Origin: Actinomycetota bacterium
GTDB lineage: Bacteria > Actinomycetota > Actinomycetes > Nanopelagicales > Nanopelagicaceae
Length of the DNA: 9,039 nucleotides
Assembly: GCA_009698975.1 (NCBI GenBank)
Contig: WLPB01000032.1
Location: 1 to 9,039 of the forward strand
Direction: 5' to 3'
Position 1 is the stretch's first letter. Each line of letters opens with the position of its first letter. Under the pieces are notes generated by a model. It worked only from the letters and a program-made list of their open reading frames with translations, was not told the origin of the DNA and did no database searches. A program made the translations under genes and the position numbers. Shown here one piece after another: positions 1-6,387 of the stretch.

Positions 1-39
1 AAAAGTCCCGCAGAGCATTGGTTCGCTTCGCTGCCATAG
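1..39 (+). CDS. possible C-terminal tail of an upstream gene (partial)
   Basis: The first frame of the window is open from the left edge to a TAG at 37-39 and encodes a tail ending in AEHWFASLP. It runs in the direction of the next gene, so it could be the end of a preceding co-directional gene. Twelve codons are too few to name a family, and chance openness is likely enough that this is tentative. From 40 to 110 I see no convincing promoter, hairpin or operator; a TTGAGG at 54-59 has no matching -10 at proper distance. Confidence 0.25.
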   Translation, partial: KSPAEHWFASLP

Positions 40-110
40 TAGAAGGGTACTAGTTGAGGCAGTTCTCATTCAGCCTTGAAAAACACGCTTAACTAGTGCA
101 GAGTTACCAA

Positions 111-1691
111 ATGCATACAGGTAGAAGCGTTGTTTACTCGAAGAATGGTGCAGCAGCTGCCAGTCAGCCGTTAGCGGTAAGTGCAGCAATCTCAGTTCTC
201 AAAGATGGTGGCTCATTTATCGATGCCGCAATTGCGCTCAGCGCTGTGATCTGTGTAGTTGAACCGGGCGCATCACATCTTGGTGGCGATGCATTCTTAG
301 TAACACACCATGCCGCGACCAAATCTAATCTTGCATTTAACGGCAGCGGCGAAGGTTCACATGCCGCTACGCCGGAAGCATATAAAGATGGAATTCCATT
401 ACACGGATATAAATCGGGAACTGTTCCGGGTTTAATTTCAACATGGTTTGAAGCTCATGCCAGATATGGAACTTTGCCAATGGCCACTCTTCTCAAGCCC
501 GCTATTGACTATGCAGAAAATGGTTTTCCCGCTAATGCTGGCTTTGTTCGTAGAATTGAAGGCCATCTCAAGCTCGCTCCCAAAACACAACTCTTTAAAG
601 ATATGGGAGTTGATGTAAATGTGCAGATTGGCGATCTCGTAATCCAGAAAGATCTCGCACAATCTTTACGTGAAATTGCTGAAGGTGGACGGGCTGCATT
701 CTATGAAGGCCGAATCGCGCAACAGTTAATTAAAGGCTCAGAAGGTTGGTTTAACGCCGAAGACCTGAAAGCACACACCACTCGAGTTTTAGACCCGTTA
801 GCGATTAAATATCAAGACCTCACAGTTTATGGTCAGCCACCTCCCACACAAGGCATGATTTTGATGGAAGAGCTTTTACTCAACGAGAGATTCGACCTCG
901 CTGCCCTTTCAGAGGCAGATCGAATCCACGTGGGAGTCGAATCAAAGAAGATTGGGTTTGCTGATCGGAACGCAATCATCGGCGACCCTGAGTTTATTGA
1001 TGTAAATGTCGAGCAGATTCTTTCGAAAGGCAATATAGATTTCCGCCTGGAACAAATATCGATGACATCAGCTAACAGCGATATCGCACCTGTTGCTGAA
1101 GGCAGCGATACAACCTACTTCTTAGTCGCAGATAAAGATGGCAACGCGGTTTCATGGATTCAATCTGTCTTCCATGGATTTGGTAGCTCATGGGTTATCC
1201 CTGAGACCGGAATTATTCTCAATAATAGATTGACCGGATTCTCGCTTGATCCCGCATCACCCAACATCGTTGCGCCAGGAAAGCGTCCTGCCCATACTTT
1301 GAATGCCTTTACCGTTACAAATCCTGATGGAACTCTGCGACTAGTGGGTGGAACACCGGGTGCAAATATTCAGGTGCAAACTAACCTACAGTTAATTGTT
1401 AATGTCATCGATTTAAAGATGAATGTGCAGCAAGCGACGGAAGCACCTCGATGGCAGCACCTGAATGCGCCGGGGGAGAGTTCTGCAGAAGAAAATGGCA
1501 GCGGAGTCCTTGAGATCGAAGATCGAGTTTCTACAGAAGTACTGGATCAACTTCGAGCGAAAGGTCATGAAGTGAAACCACTTGGAGCTTGGGGTCATGG
1601 ATCTTCAGTCCAATTGCTTGAGGTATTGCCAAGTGGCACCTACGCAGTGGGTTCAGATCCGCGATGTGAAGGCCATGCCGCCGGATTGTAA
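111..1691 (+). CDS. gamma-glutamyltransferase-family Ntn hydrolase (GGT-like, YwrD/oxamate-amidohydrolase-like)
   Basis: Self-cleaving N-terminal-nucleophile hydrolase of the GGT superfamily, 526 aa from the ATG at 111. An in-frame GTG at 96 would add five residues, but neither start has a good SD. Family blocks are clear: GGSFIDAAIA near 33-42, EPGASHLGGDAF near 51-62, ADRNAIIGDPEF near 284-295, the processing site SDTTYFLVADKDGNAV with catalytic Thr334, ETGIILNN at 365-372, GKRPAHTL at 390-397 and GTPGAN near 414-419. Cleavage before Thr334 would give large and small subunits of normal proportions. There is no signal peptide, so it should act in the cytoplasm, unlike periplasmic E. coli Ggt. 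By gapless alignment to E. coli Ggt from memory, the residues that bind the gamma-glutamyl carboxylate and amino groups are largely changed: the Arg114 region reads GSGEGSH, Asn411 is Phe354, Asp433 is Gly376, and Ser462/Ser463 are His395/Thr396. A glutathione hydrolase role is therefore doubtful; an amidohydrolase or acylase on another substrate is more likely. It converges on the P450 gene with a 21-bp gap. Confidence 0.88.
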   Translation: MHTGRSVVYSKNGAAAASQPLAVSAAISVLKDGGSFIDAAIALSAVICVVEPGASHLGGDAFLVTHHAATKSNLAFNGSGEGSHAATPEAYKDGIPLHGYKSGTVPGLISTWFEAHARYGTLPMATLLKPAIDYAENGFPANAGFVRRIEGHLKLAPKTQLFKDMGVDVNVQIGDLVIQKDLAQSLREIAEGGRAAFYEGRIAQQLIKGSEGWFNAEDLKAHTTRVLDPLAIKYQDLTVYGQPPPTQGMILMEELLLNERFDLAALSEADRIHVGVESKKIGFADRNAIIGDPEFIDVNVEQILSKGNIDFRLEQISMTSANSDIAPVAEGSDTTYFLVADKDGNAVSWIQSVFHGFGSSWVIPETGIILNNRLTGFSLDPASPNIVAPGKRPAHTLNAFTVTNPDGTLRLVGGTPGANIQVQTNLQLIVNVIDLKMNVQQATEAPRWQHLNAPGESSAEENGSGVLEIEDRVSTEVLDQLRAKGHEVKPLGAWGHGSSVQLLEVLPSGTYAVGSDPRCEGHAAGL

Positions 1692-1712
1692 AGTGGAGTT
1701 GAGTGCGAGTTC

Positions 1713-2765
1713 TTAGAGCTTTTGCAGAGTTATGGACTCAAAACCGTCTGGAACGCCCACATATGGCGATTGATGGAATCTAATTTTTGAGTCAACAATC
1801 TCCCACTGCAAACCTGAGTTCACGAGTGTTTCAAGAAAAACCTTCGCCTCCATCTCGGCGATATGGTTGCCGAGACAAGTATGGGGACCGAAACCAAAAC
1901 TCAGGTGGGGATTCTTCTCTCGGCCGATATCTATTCTCAGCGGATCAACAAAAACAAACTCATCAAAGTTTCCAGAGATAAAGCTGATACCCACATATCT
2001 ATCTACCGGGAGCTCGCGCGCGCCGGTTTCAGGAGTTGTTGTTCGAGCCATTTCTGGAAGCGGAGTCAGAAAGCGTAAGAATTCTTGAATTGCGTTGGGA
2101 ATCAAAGCTGAATTCGAACGAAGTAGCTGTAAATCTTCTGAATGCAGCGCAAAGTGCCAGAGCATTCCAGTAAAAAGTTTCACAACGGTATCTCTACCAC
2201 CTGCCAACATCACACCCGCAATACCTCTGAATTCATCTGCTGAAATTACTGTTCCCTCTATTTCAAGGATTGCGAGCTCACTCCAGATATCGGAGTGATT
2301 GCCTTCCATGGCTTCGGCATAAATTCGATCAAGGTATGTATGCAGAACTTTGCCATCTCGCGCAGGGCTTTCGGCGGTCCACACATCTGGTCCCCACGAA
2401 ATCCACTCTTGCACATCTTGTGGGCGTCGATAGAGGACCCCAAGATTTTCCATCACTAGCGGCAGCACCAACGTGCTGATTGCATCTTTGCTTGCACCAG
2501 AAAAGTATTGATTAAAGAGCGCTTCGGTATGGCGGCGAAACTCGGGAATAGATTTCTCAACTGTCGGACGAACAAAGTAAGGGCCTAGAGCACTTCGATA
2601 CAAATGATGCCGAGGCGGATCTACTTCAAGCGGAAGTTGGCGATAATCACGCACATCAGCATCTCCCTGCAAGTCAGATGAGTATGTTGCGGTATCGCGG
2701 AGCGCTTCCCGGACTGCTTTATGTCCAGTGATTACTTTGCTCGTAGAACCAGGTGCTTGAGCGAT
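1713..2765 (-). CDS. cytochrome P450, N-terminally short, putative AUC start
   Basis: Haem-thiolate monooxygenase. Numbered from the ATC at 2765 (350 aa), the I-helix AGGRDTV is at 188-194 with the Asp-Thr pair, the K-helix ExxR (EFLR) at 228-231, the meander NFDEFVFVDPLRIDIGR around 266-282, and the haem loop FGFGPHTCLG with axial Cys297. The first usual start codon is a TTG at 2672, but codons upstream of it still encode P450 sequence (VREALRDTATYSS, matching the common VREVLRD..TFSS block), so translation must begin earlier. Between the SDR stop (2769-2771) and that TTG there is no ATG, GTG or TTG. AAGGAGG at 2774-2780 lies 8 nt before ATC, which I take as the putative start. Even so, about 50 residues of the usual N-terminus (A helix, first beta strands) are missing against typical 400-aa bacterial P450s. 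It follows the SDR gene with a 3-nt gap, probably as one transcript. No ferredoxin or reductase is nearby, and the substrate is unknown. It may be a pseudogene or carry a base error. Confidence 0.85.
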   Translation of the reverse strand: MAQAPGSTSKVITGHKAVREALRDTATYSSDLQGDADVRDYRQLPLEVDPPRHHLYRSALGPYFVRPTVEKSIPEFRRHTEALFNQYFSGASKDAISTLVLPLVMENLGVLYRRPQDVQEWISWGPDVWTAESPARDGKVLHTYLDRIYAEAMEGNHSDIWSELAILEIEGTVISADEFRGIAGVMLAGGRDTVVKLFTGMLWHFALHSEDLQLLRSNSALIPNAIQEFLRFLTPLPEMARTTTPETGARELPVDRYVGISFISGNFDEFVFVDPLRIDIGREKNPHLSFGFGPHTCLGNHIAEMEAKVFLETLVNSGLQWEIVDSKIRFHQSPYVGVPDGFESITLQKL

Positions 2766-2768
2766 GAC

Positions 2769-3791
2769 CTATGCCTCCTTGATCAAGAATTCCGCGGACT
2801 CGCGCAACGTCACCTTTACTGGAATAAAGTCGATGCCTAAGAGACGCTTAGCTTTCGCACCACTTGTAATCATCGGCTTACCCAACAATGGCAAGACCGC
2901 CTTGATATCACCATCAAAGAGGGAGAGAAATTTGATGAGAAATCCTGGGGCTTGCGCAGTCTTAGCTTTGCTCTTTGGATAAAGAGTCTTGATGTACTTC
3001 GCAATCTCAACGAATGATAATGTTTCAGATGAGGCAAGAATGCGTTCACCCTTCGTAGATTCTGTATCAATGGCCTGAACATGCATTTGCGCAACGTCAC
3101 GCACATCAACTATTGAGAACTTTAAGTCAGGCAACATTGGATCCTTGCCGCTGAGGATTCTTTCAACTACAGAAATTGATGAACCATAATTCTTATCCAG
3201 CGGAGCGCCAAGAACTAGAACGGGATTAATGGTTGTCAGCGCAATCTCAGGTGCTTGATTCGTGACAAAATCCCACGCTGCTCGCTCGGCAAGTGTCTTT
3301 GATTTTGTATAAGCAACGCGACCTATTGGATGCTCGACATCTGTCCACAAAGTTTCATCGTAGGCGTTCATTCGGGCAGGTAGATCGCAACCGAAGACTG
3401 CTGCATTGGATGAGGTAAGAATCACGCGCTTTACTCCAGCGCTCTTGGCAGCCTTTAGTGCACGAAGCGTCCCTTCGACAGCTGGTCGAATTAACTCGTT
3501 CTCATCTTTTGGCGATGCGATAGGGAAGGGCGAAGCAGTATGCATCAACACATCCACTCCCTTCAGGGCGCTATCCCATCCTGCATCTTTCTCGAGATCG
3601 AGTTCAACAAAGGAAAGACGAGAATCTAAATCCGAAGAATCAAGTAGATGTGGTCGAACCGCATCACGTACTTCATCTGATTTGGAGAGCGCGCGCACAG
3701 AAGCACGGACCGCATACCCCTGATTGAGAAGTTGAAGCGTGATGTGCTTTCCAATGTAGCCACTTGCACCTGTAAGAAGGACTGTTTTCAT
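2769..3791 (-). CDS. extended SDR: NAD(P)-dependent reductase/epimerase, dihydroflavonol-4-reductase-like
   Basis: Rossmann-fold reductase of 340 aa, the usual length for the dihydroflavonol reductase / Gre2-type carbonyl reductase branch. The dinucleotide loop TGASGYIG is at 7-14, and Arg33 at the end of the second strand (RASVR) suggests NADPH. DLEKD around 65-69 is the adenine-binding region, HTASPF at 84-89 is typical of this branch, LTSSNAAV at 125-132 holds the catalytic Ser, and YTKSK at 161-165 supplies Tyr161 and Lys165; INPVLVLGAP at 188-197 follows. These show an alcohol/ketone oxidoreductase but not its substrate. The ATG at 3791 has no SD, but AATACT (minus, 3803-3798) ends exactly 6 nt before it, compatible with a leaderless transcript. 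It is first in a unit with the P450; hydroxylation plus reduction of a shared lipid or terpenoid-like substrate is plausible but inferred. Confidence 0.9.
   Translation of the reverse strand: MKTVLLTGASGYIGKHITLQLLNQGYAVRASVRALSKSDEVRDAVRPHLLDSSDLDSRLSFVELDLEKDAGWDSALKGVDVLMHTASPFPIASPKDENELIRPAVEGTLRALKAAKSAGVKRVILTSSNAAVFGCDLPARMNAYDETLWTDVEHPIGRVAYTKSKTLAERAAWDFVTNQAPEIALTTINPVLVLGAPLDKNYGSSISVVERILSGKDPMLPDLKFSIVDVRDVAQMHVQAIDTESTKGERILASSETLSFVEIAKYIKTLYPKSKAKTAQAPGFLIKFLSLFDGDIKAVLPLLGKPMITSGAKAKRLLGIDFIPVKVTLRESAEFLIKEA
2774..2780 (-). promoter_or_regulatory. strong Shine-Dalgarno AAGGAGG for the P450 gene
   Basis: A full AAGGAGG lies in the last codons of the SDR gene (Ile-Lys-Glu-Ala-stop). 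It is 8 nt from the ATC at 2765-2763 and 5 nt from a GTC at 2768-2766, both unusual start codons. Its placement argues that the P450 was translated from this point, coupled to SDR termination. Confidence 0.6.
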
Positions 3792-3797
3792 GAGAAG

Positions 3798-3803
3798 AGT
3801 ATT
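3798..3803 (-). promoter_or_regulatory. possible -10 element (AATACT) for the SDR-P450 unit
   Basis: AATACT on the minus strand is followed by CTTCTC and then the SDR ATG, the spacing expected when transcription starts at the start codon. The hexamer is a weak match, and no good -35 lies 17 bp upstream, so this rests mainly on spacing shared with two other genes here. Confidence 0.3.
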
Positions 3804-3816
3804 CCACAGACCTATC

Positions 3817-3822
3817 TATGAT
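3817..3822 (+). promoter_or_regulatory. -10 element TATGAT giving a leaderless UbiA transcript
   Basis: TATGAT matches the sigma70 -10 consensus at five of six positions and is followed by exactly 6 nt before the GTG at 3829, so the expected +1 is the G of the start codon. No recognisable -35 is present. The AGAAGG just before the GTG is too close to serve as an SD, which fits leaderless initiation. Confidence 0.5.
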
Positions 3823-3828
3823 TAGAAG

Positions 3829-4497
3829 GTGTGTCAATTAACTCCTTCCAGGCTTAAGTCCCTCCTTGTTGCCTCGCACCTTGGACCGACCGTCTTGGTC
3901 GTAACAATCACCTTGTGCATCGCACTTTCTCAATTTAGTTTCTTAGAAACTTTCCGGATTTCTCTAGCAATATTTGCAGGCCAATTAGTAGTTGGTTGGA
4001 GTAACGAAGTAATTGACTATCCGTTAGATCTAGCTGCGCACAGGATGAAGAAGCCACTGGTCTCTGGTTCTCTACAAGTATCAATGCTGAAGAAGCTGAT
4101 TCCCCTAGCTCTCATCGCTGCAATTCTTCTATCATTTTTCACTCCATTTGGTTTAATCGGCACATTGATTCATTTACTCGGCATATTGAGTGCCACTTTA
4201 TATAACCTGAAGTTGAAATCCACGGTCTTATCGCCTATTCCGTACCTCGTCTCATTCTCTGCGCTGCCGTGGGCAATATTTCTGTCAGCGGGGGAGCGTC
4301 CACCGATATGGCTCTATTGTTCACTCGCACTTTTCACGACTACATTCCATTTCTTAAATGTACTCAAAGATTTAGAGATTGATATCAATCAAGGCGTACT
4401 TGGGCTACCTCAACGTCTTGGCAAGAAAAGGAGCATTATTGTTGCTGCGGTTCTGGCGACTTTAGGAGTTTTAGTAATCTGCATTCGATTTTTATGA
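3829..4497 (+). CDS. UbiA-family membrane prenyltransferase (short form)
   Basis: Integral membrane prenyltransferase of 222 aa that would transfer an isoprenyl chain to an acceptor using Mg2+-bound diphosphate. The first Asp-rich motif is NEVIDYPLD at 59-67 (Asn59, Asp63, Asp67), followed by HRMKKPLVSG as in many actinobacterial UbiA homologues. YNLKLK at 125-130 matches the conserved Tyr/Lys element, and the second motif is DLEIDINQG at 181-189 (Asp181, Asp185). About seven hydrophobic segments are visible, against nine in full-length UbiA of about 290 aa; the protein stops soon after the segment following motif 2. The GTG at 3829 is the first possible start because an in-frame TAG lies at 3823-3825. 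It is divergent from the SDR-P450 unit and ends tail to tail with the glycosylase gene. The acceptor (quinone head group, haem, lipid or other) cannot be read from the sequence. Confidence 0.87.
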   Translation: MCQLTPSRLKSLLVASHLGPTVLVVTITLCIALSQFSFLETFRISLAIFAGQLVVGWSNEVIDYPLDLAAHRMKKPLVSGSLQVSMLKKLIPLALIAAILLSFFTPFGLIGTLIHLLGILSATLYNLKLKSTVLSPIPYLVSFSALPWAIFLSAGERPPIWLYCSLALFTTTFHFLNVLKDLEIDINQGVLGLPQRLGKKRSIIVAAVLATLGVLVICIRFL

Positions 4498-5121
4498 TGC
4501 GCGCCAGCAATACCACGCAACTACGCTGCGCATTCCGGCGAACTTTTCGCCCAGTTTCTCTAGCTCTTTAGGCTTGATTGGCTCAGAATTCTTATGCAAG
4601 TTATCCCATCCACGCCTGACTGCGAGATCTCCTACTGGCCAGACATCTAATCGACCAAGATGGAAGATCAGGAACATCTCAACAGTCCACTTGCCTATGC
4701 CAAAGAGCGGCACCAGGTCATCAATTATTTCTTGATCAGACATATACGCGAATCGTTTGAAATTGATTTCCCCGGATAGTGCCGCAGATGTCAGTTCGCT
4801 TATGGTTCGAACCTTTGCACCAGTTAAGCCAACAGATTGAAGTTTCTTGGCTGAGAGTGCACCGACCCTTTCAGCAGTAATAGAGCCATGACATTTATCT
4901 TCCAAACGAGCGGTGATGGTGCGGGCGGCAGCGGTACTGACTTGCTGCGCAATCACTGCACGAATCAGTGATTGAAACTGGGAAACTTTGGGTTTGACTA
5001 ACCCGAAGGCACAAGGCTCGAGATTCTTGATTGCAGGAATAAAGGCTGGATCGATTTTTGCAATTGTCCTGTTTATGTCCGCTAGCACTTTGGCGCGCTC
5101 AGTGCGAGGAGTCAAAATCAT
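4492..5121 (-). CDS. alkA: DNA-3-methyladenine glycosylase II (AlkA-like, HhH-GPD family)
   Basis: Base-excision repair glycosylase that removes alkylated bases such as 3-methyladenine. At 209 aa it has the catalytic HhH-GPD core without the N-terminal AlkA or Ada domains of E. coli-type proteins. QSLIRAVIAQQVSTAAA at 50-66 is the conserved first helix block, and the helix-hairpin-helix is LFGIGKWTVEMFLIF around 139-153. The Gly/Pro-Asp loop WPVGDLAVRRG at 161-171 places the catalytic Asp at 165, as in AlkA relatives. The ATG at 5121 has GAGAAGAG just upstream as a weak SD. It starts inside a 26-codon upstream ORF (5099-5179), so translation may be coupled to that ORF. Its TAA at 4492-4494 (plus-strand tta) directly abuts the TGA of the UbiA gene. 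Confidence 0.9.
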   Translation of the reverse strand: MILTPRTERAKVLADINRTIAKIDPAFIPAIKNLEPCAFGLVKPKVSQFQSLIRAVIAQQVSTAAARTITARLEDKCHGSITAERVGALSAKKLQSVGLTGAKVRTISELTSAALSGEINFKRFAYMSDQEIIDDLVPLFGIGKWTVEMFLIFHLGRLDVWPVGDLAVRRGWDNLHKNSEPIKPKELEKLGEKFAGMRSVVAWYCWRAS

Positions 5122-5179
5122 AACTCTTCTCGACTAGTGGGAAATATGATGCAGGCCCTGTAATCTTCTTTTCAGCCAT
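5099..5179 (-). pseudogene. N-terminal remnant of a DUF4287-like gene, now a leader ORF of alkA
   Basis: A 26-codon ORF reads MAEKK followed by ITGPASYFPLVEKSY, then an unrelated FDSSH-type tail and TGA. The GPASYFPsIEKtYG block is, from memory, the N-terminus of small actinobacterial DUF4287 proteins that continue with GRPxxEW and a HGIGHGHANALV segment; both are absent here. Similarity stops where the alkA start codon begins (5121), as expected if a deletion joined the first codons of the DUF4287 gene to alkA. A promoter-like TACTAT precedes the ATG by 6 nt, so the fragment may still be transcribed leaderless and deliver ribosomes to alkA, which it overlaps by 23 nt in another frame. Alternatively it is a working small protein or leader peptide. 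The homology rests on about 15 residues. Confidence 0.5.
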
Positions 5180-5185
5180 GGCAAG

Positions 5186-5214
5186 ATAGTACTCATTCAA
5201 AATGTTAGTGAGAA
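5186..5214 (-). promoter_or_regulatory. promoter for the leader ORF and alkA
   Basis: On the minus strand TTCTCA (5214-5209) is followed by a 17-bp spacer and TACTAT (5191-5186). The -10 ends 6 nt before the ATG at 5179, so the transcript would start at that codon. It faces away from xylA, and the same 46 bp between the two ATGs (5180-5225) also hold the xylA SD; no xylA promoter can be placed confidently. Confidence 0.45.
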
Positions 5215-5216
5215 GT

Positions 5217-5220
5217 GAGG
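5217..5220 (+). promoter_or_regulatory. Shine-Dalgarno GAGG fixing the xylA start at 5226
   Basis: GTGAGGAAG lies 5 nt before the ATG at 5226, whereas an in-frame ATG at 5202 has no SD. With the 5226 start all catalytic residues take the same numbers as in Streptomyces xylose isomerase, which supports the choice. Confidence 0.65.
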
Positions 5221-5225
5221 AAGCA

Positions 5226-6383
5226 ATGTCATTCAATCCAACACCCGCGGATAAGTTCACATTTGGTCTTTGGACAGTTGGATGGCAGGCCCGTGATCCA
5301 TTCGGTGATCCCACCCGCGAAGCAGTTGATCCGGTCCGAACCGTAAAGGAACTTGCTGCGCGCGGTGCATACGGAGTGACTTTCCATGATGATGACCTCT
5401 TTCCGTTTGGATCGGATGATTCGACTCGTCAAGGTCATATAGATCGATTCAAGAAGGCACTTGATGAGACTGGCATGAAAGTGCCTATGGCAACTACCAA
5501 TCTCTTTAGTCATCCTGTCTTTAAAGATGGCGCACTTACAAGTAATGATCGCGACATTCGCCGATTTGCAATTAGAAAAGTGATGCGCAATATTGATTTA
5601 GCAATTGAACTTGGTGCAGAGATTTACGTCTGCTGGGGCGGTCGCGAAGGCGCTGAATCAGAGAGCTCAAAGGACGCCTACGTTGCACTCGAGCGATACA
5701 AAGAAGGCTTTAACATATTGGGGCAATACGTTCTCGATAATGGATATAACATTAAATTTGCAATTGAACCTAAGCCAAATGAACCGCGTGGAGATATTTT
5801 CCTTCCAACTATTGGTCACGCGCTTGGATTTATCTCAGAGCTGGATCACCCAGAGCTTGTTGGCTTAAATCCAGAGGTAGGCCACGAGCAAATGGCAAAC
5901 CTCAATTTTGTACACGGCATTGCGCAAGCGCTCTGGCAGAAGAAGCTCTTCCATATCGATCTCAACGGCCAGCGCGGACCAAAGTATGATCAGGACTTTG
6001 TCTTTGGACATGGTGATGTGAAGAGCGCATTCTTCTTAGTAGACCTTCTAGAGCGCTATGGCTATACCGGTCCAAAGCACTTTGATTACAAGCCTGTGCG
6101 CACTGATGCTGATTCAGGCGTGTGGGCTTCTGCGACATCGAATATGCGAATGTATTTAGCGCTTAAAGAGCGTGCTGCATCATTCCGCAATGACCCTCGT
6201 GTTATTGAAGCGATGAAGAATTCCAATATTCATGGACTCGAAGAGTCAACCTTGGCAAAGGGCGAGACCTGGCGTGATTTGGCTAAGGATTCATTTGATG
6301 CAGATGAAGCTGGCAAACGCGGCTACGGATACGAAATTCTTGATCAGTTGGCGATGGAACACCTCATGGGATTTGTGAAGTAG
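5226..6383 (+). CDS. xylA: xylose isomerase (actinobacterial class I type)
   Basis: Cytoplasmic TIM-barrel enzyme that isomerises D-xylose to D-xylulose (also D-glucose to D-fructose) with two divalent metals, usually Mg2+, Mn2+ or Co2+. It has 385 aa from the ATG at 5226, the normal length for the shorter actinobacterial class. Every active-site residue is visible at the Streptomyces position: Trp16, His54 and Asp57 in VTFHDDD, Phe94, Trp137, Glu181 and Lys183 in [11 protein letters not shown], Glu217 and His220 in NPEVGHEQM, Asp245 in HIDLNGQ, Asp255 and Asp257 in YDQDF, and Asp287 in HFDYKP. An ATG at 5202 would add eight residues that fit no homologue. It is the first gene of an operon with xylB, 4 nt downstream. 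No xylose regulator or transporter gene is in the window, and I could not recognise a XylR operator upstream. Confidence 0.97.
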   Translation: MSFNPTPADKFTFGLWTVGWQARDPFGDPTREAVDPVRTVKELAARGAYGVTFHDDDLFPFGSDDSTRQGHIDRFKKALDETGMKVPMATTNLFSHPVFKDGALTSNDRDIRRFAIRKVMRNIDLAIELGAEIYVCWGGREGAESESSKDAYVALERYKEGFNILGQYVLDNGYNIKFAIEPKPNEPRGDIFLPTIGHALGFISELDHPELVGLNPEVGHEQMANLNFVHGIAQALWQKKLFHIDLNGQRGPKYDQDFVFGHGDVKSAFFLVDLLERYGYTGPKHFDYKPVRTDADSGVWASATSNMRMYLALKERAASFRNDPRVIEAMKNSNIHGLEESTLAKGETWRDLAKDSFDADEAGKRGYGYEILDQLAMEHLMGFVK

Positions 6384-6387
6384 ATAG

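Noticed and set aside
96..110. GTG at 96 as the start of the GGT-like gene
   Set aside because: It adds five residues with no family resemblance and no SD; the ATG at 111 is kept, though neither start is well supported.
1713..2672. TTG at 2672 as the P450 start (319 aa)
   Set aside because: No SD precedes it, and the in-frame codons upstream encode a recognisable P450 block, so starting here would discard conserved sequence.
3832..3837. Perfect TTGACA on the minus strand as the -35 of the SDR gene
   Set aside because: At 17 bp spacing the -10 would read TAGGTC, and no better hexamer occurs at 15-18 bp; it overlaps the first UbiA codons and is likely coincidental.
5202..5225. ATG at 5202 as the xylA start
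   Set aside because: It has no SD and adds residues absent from homologues; the 5226 ATG has a good SD and reproduces Streptomyces residue numbering.
5180..5225. XylR-type operator between alkA and xylA
   Set aside because: Only short palindromes (GCCATGGC just left, AGTACT) are present; none resembles a convincing repressor inverted repeat.
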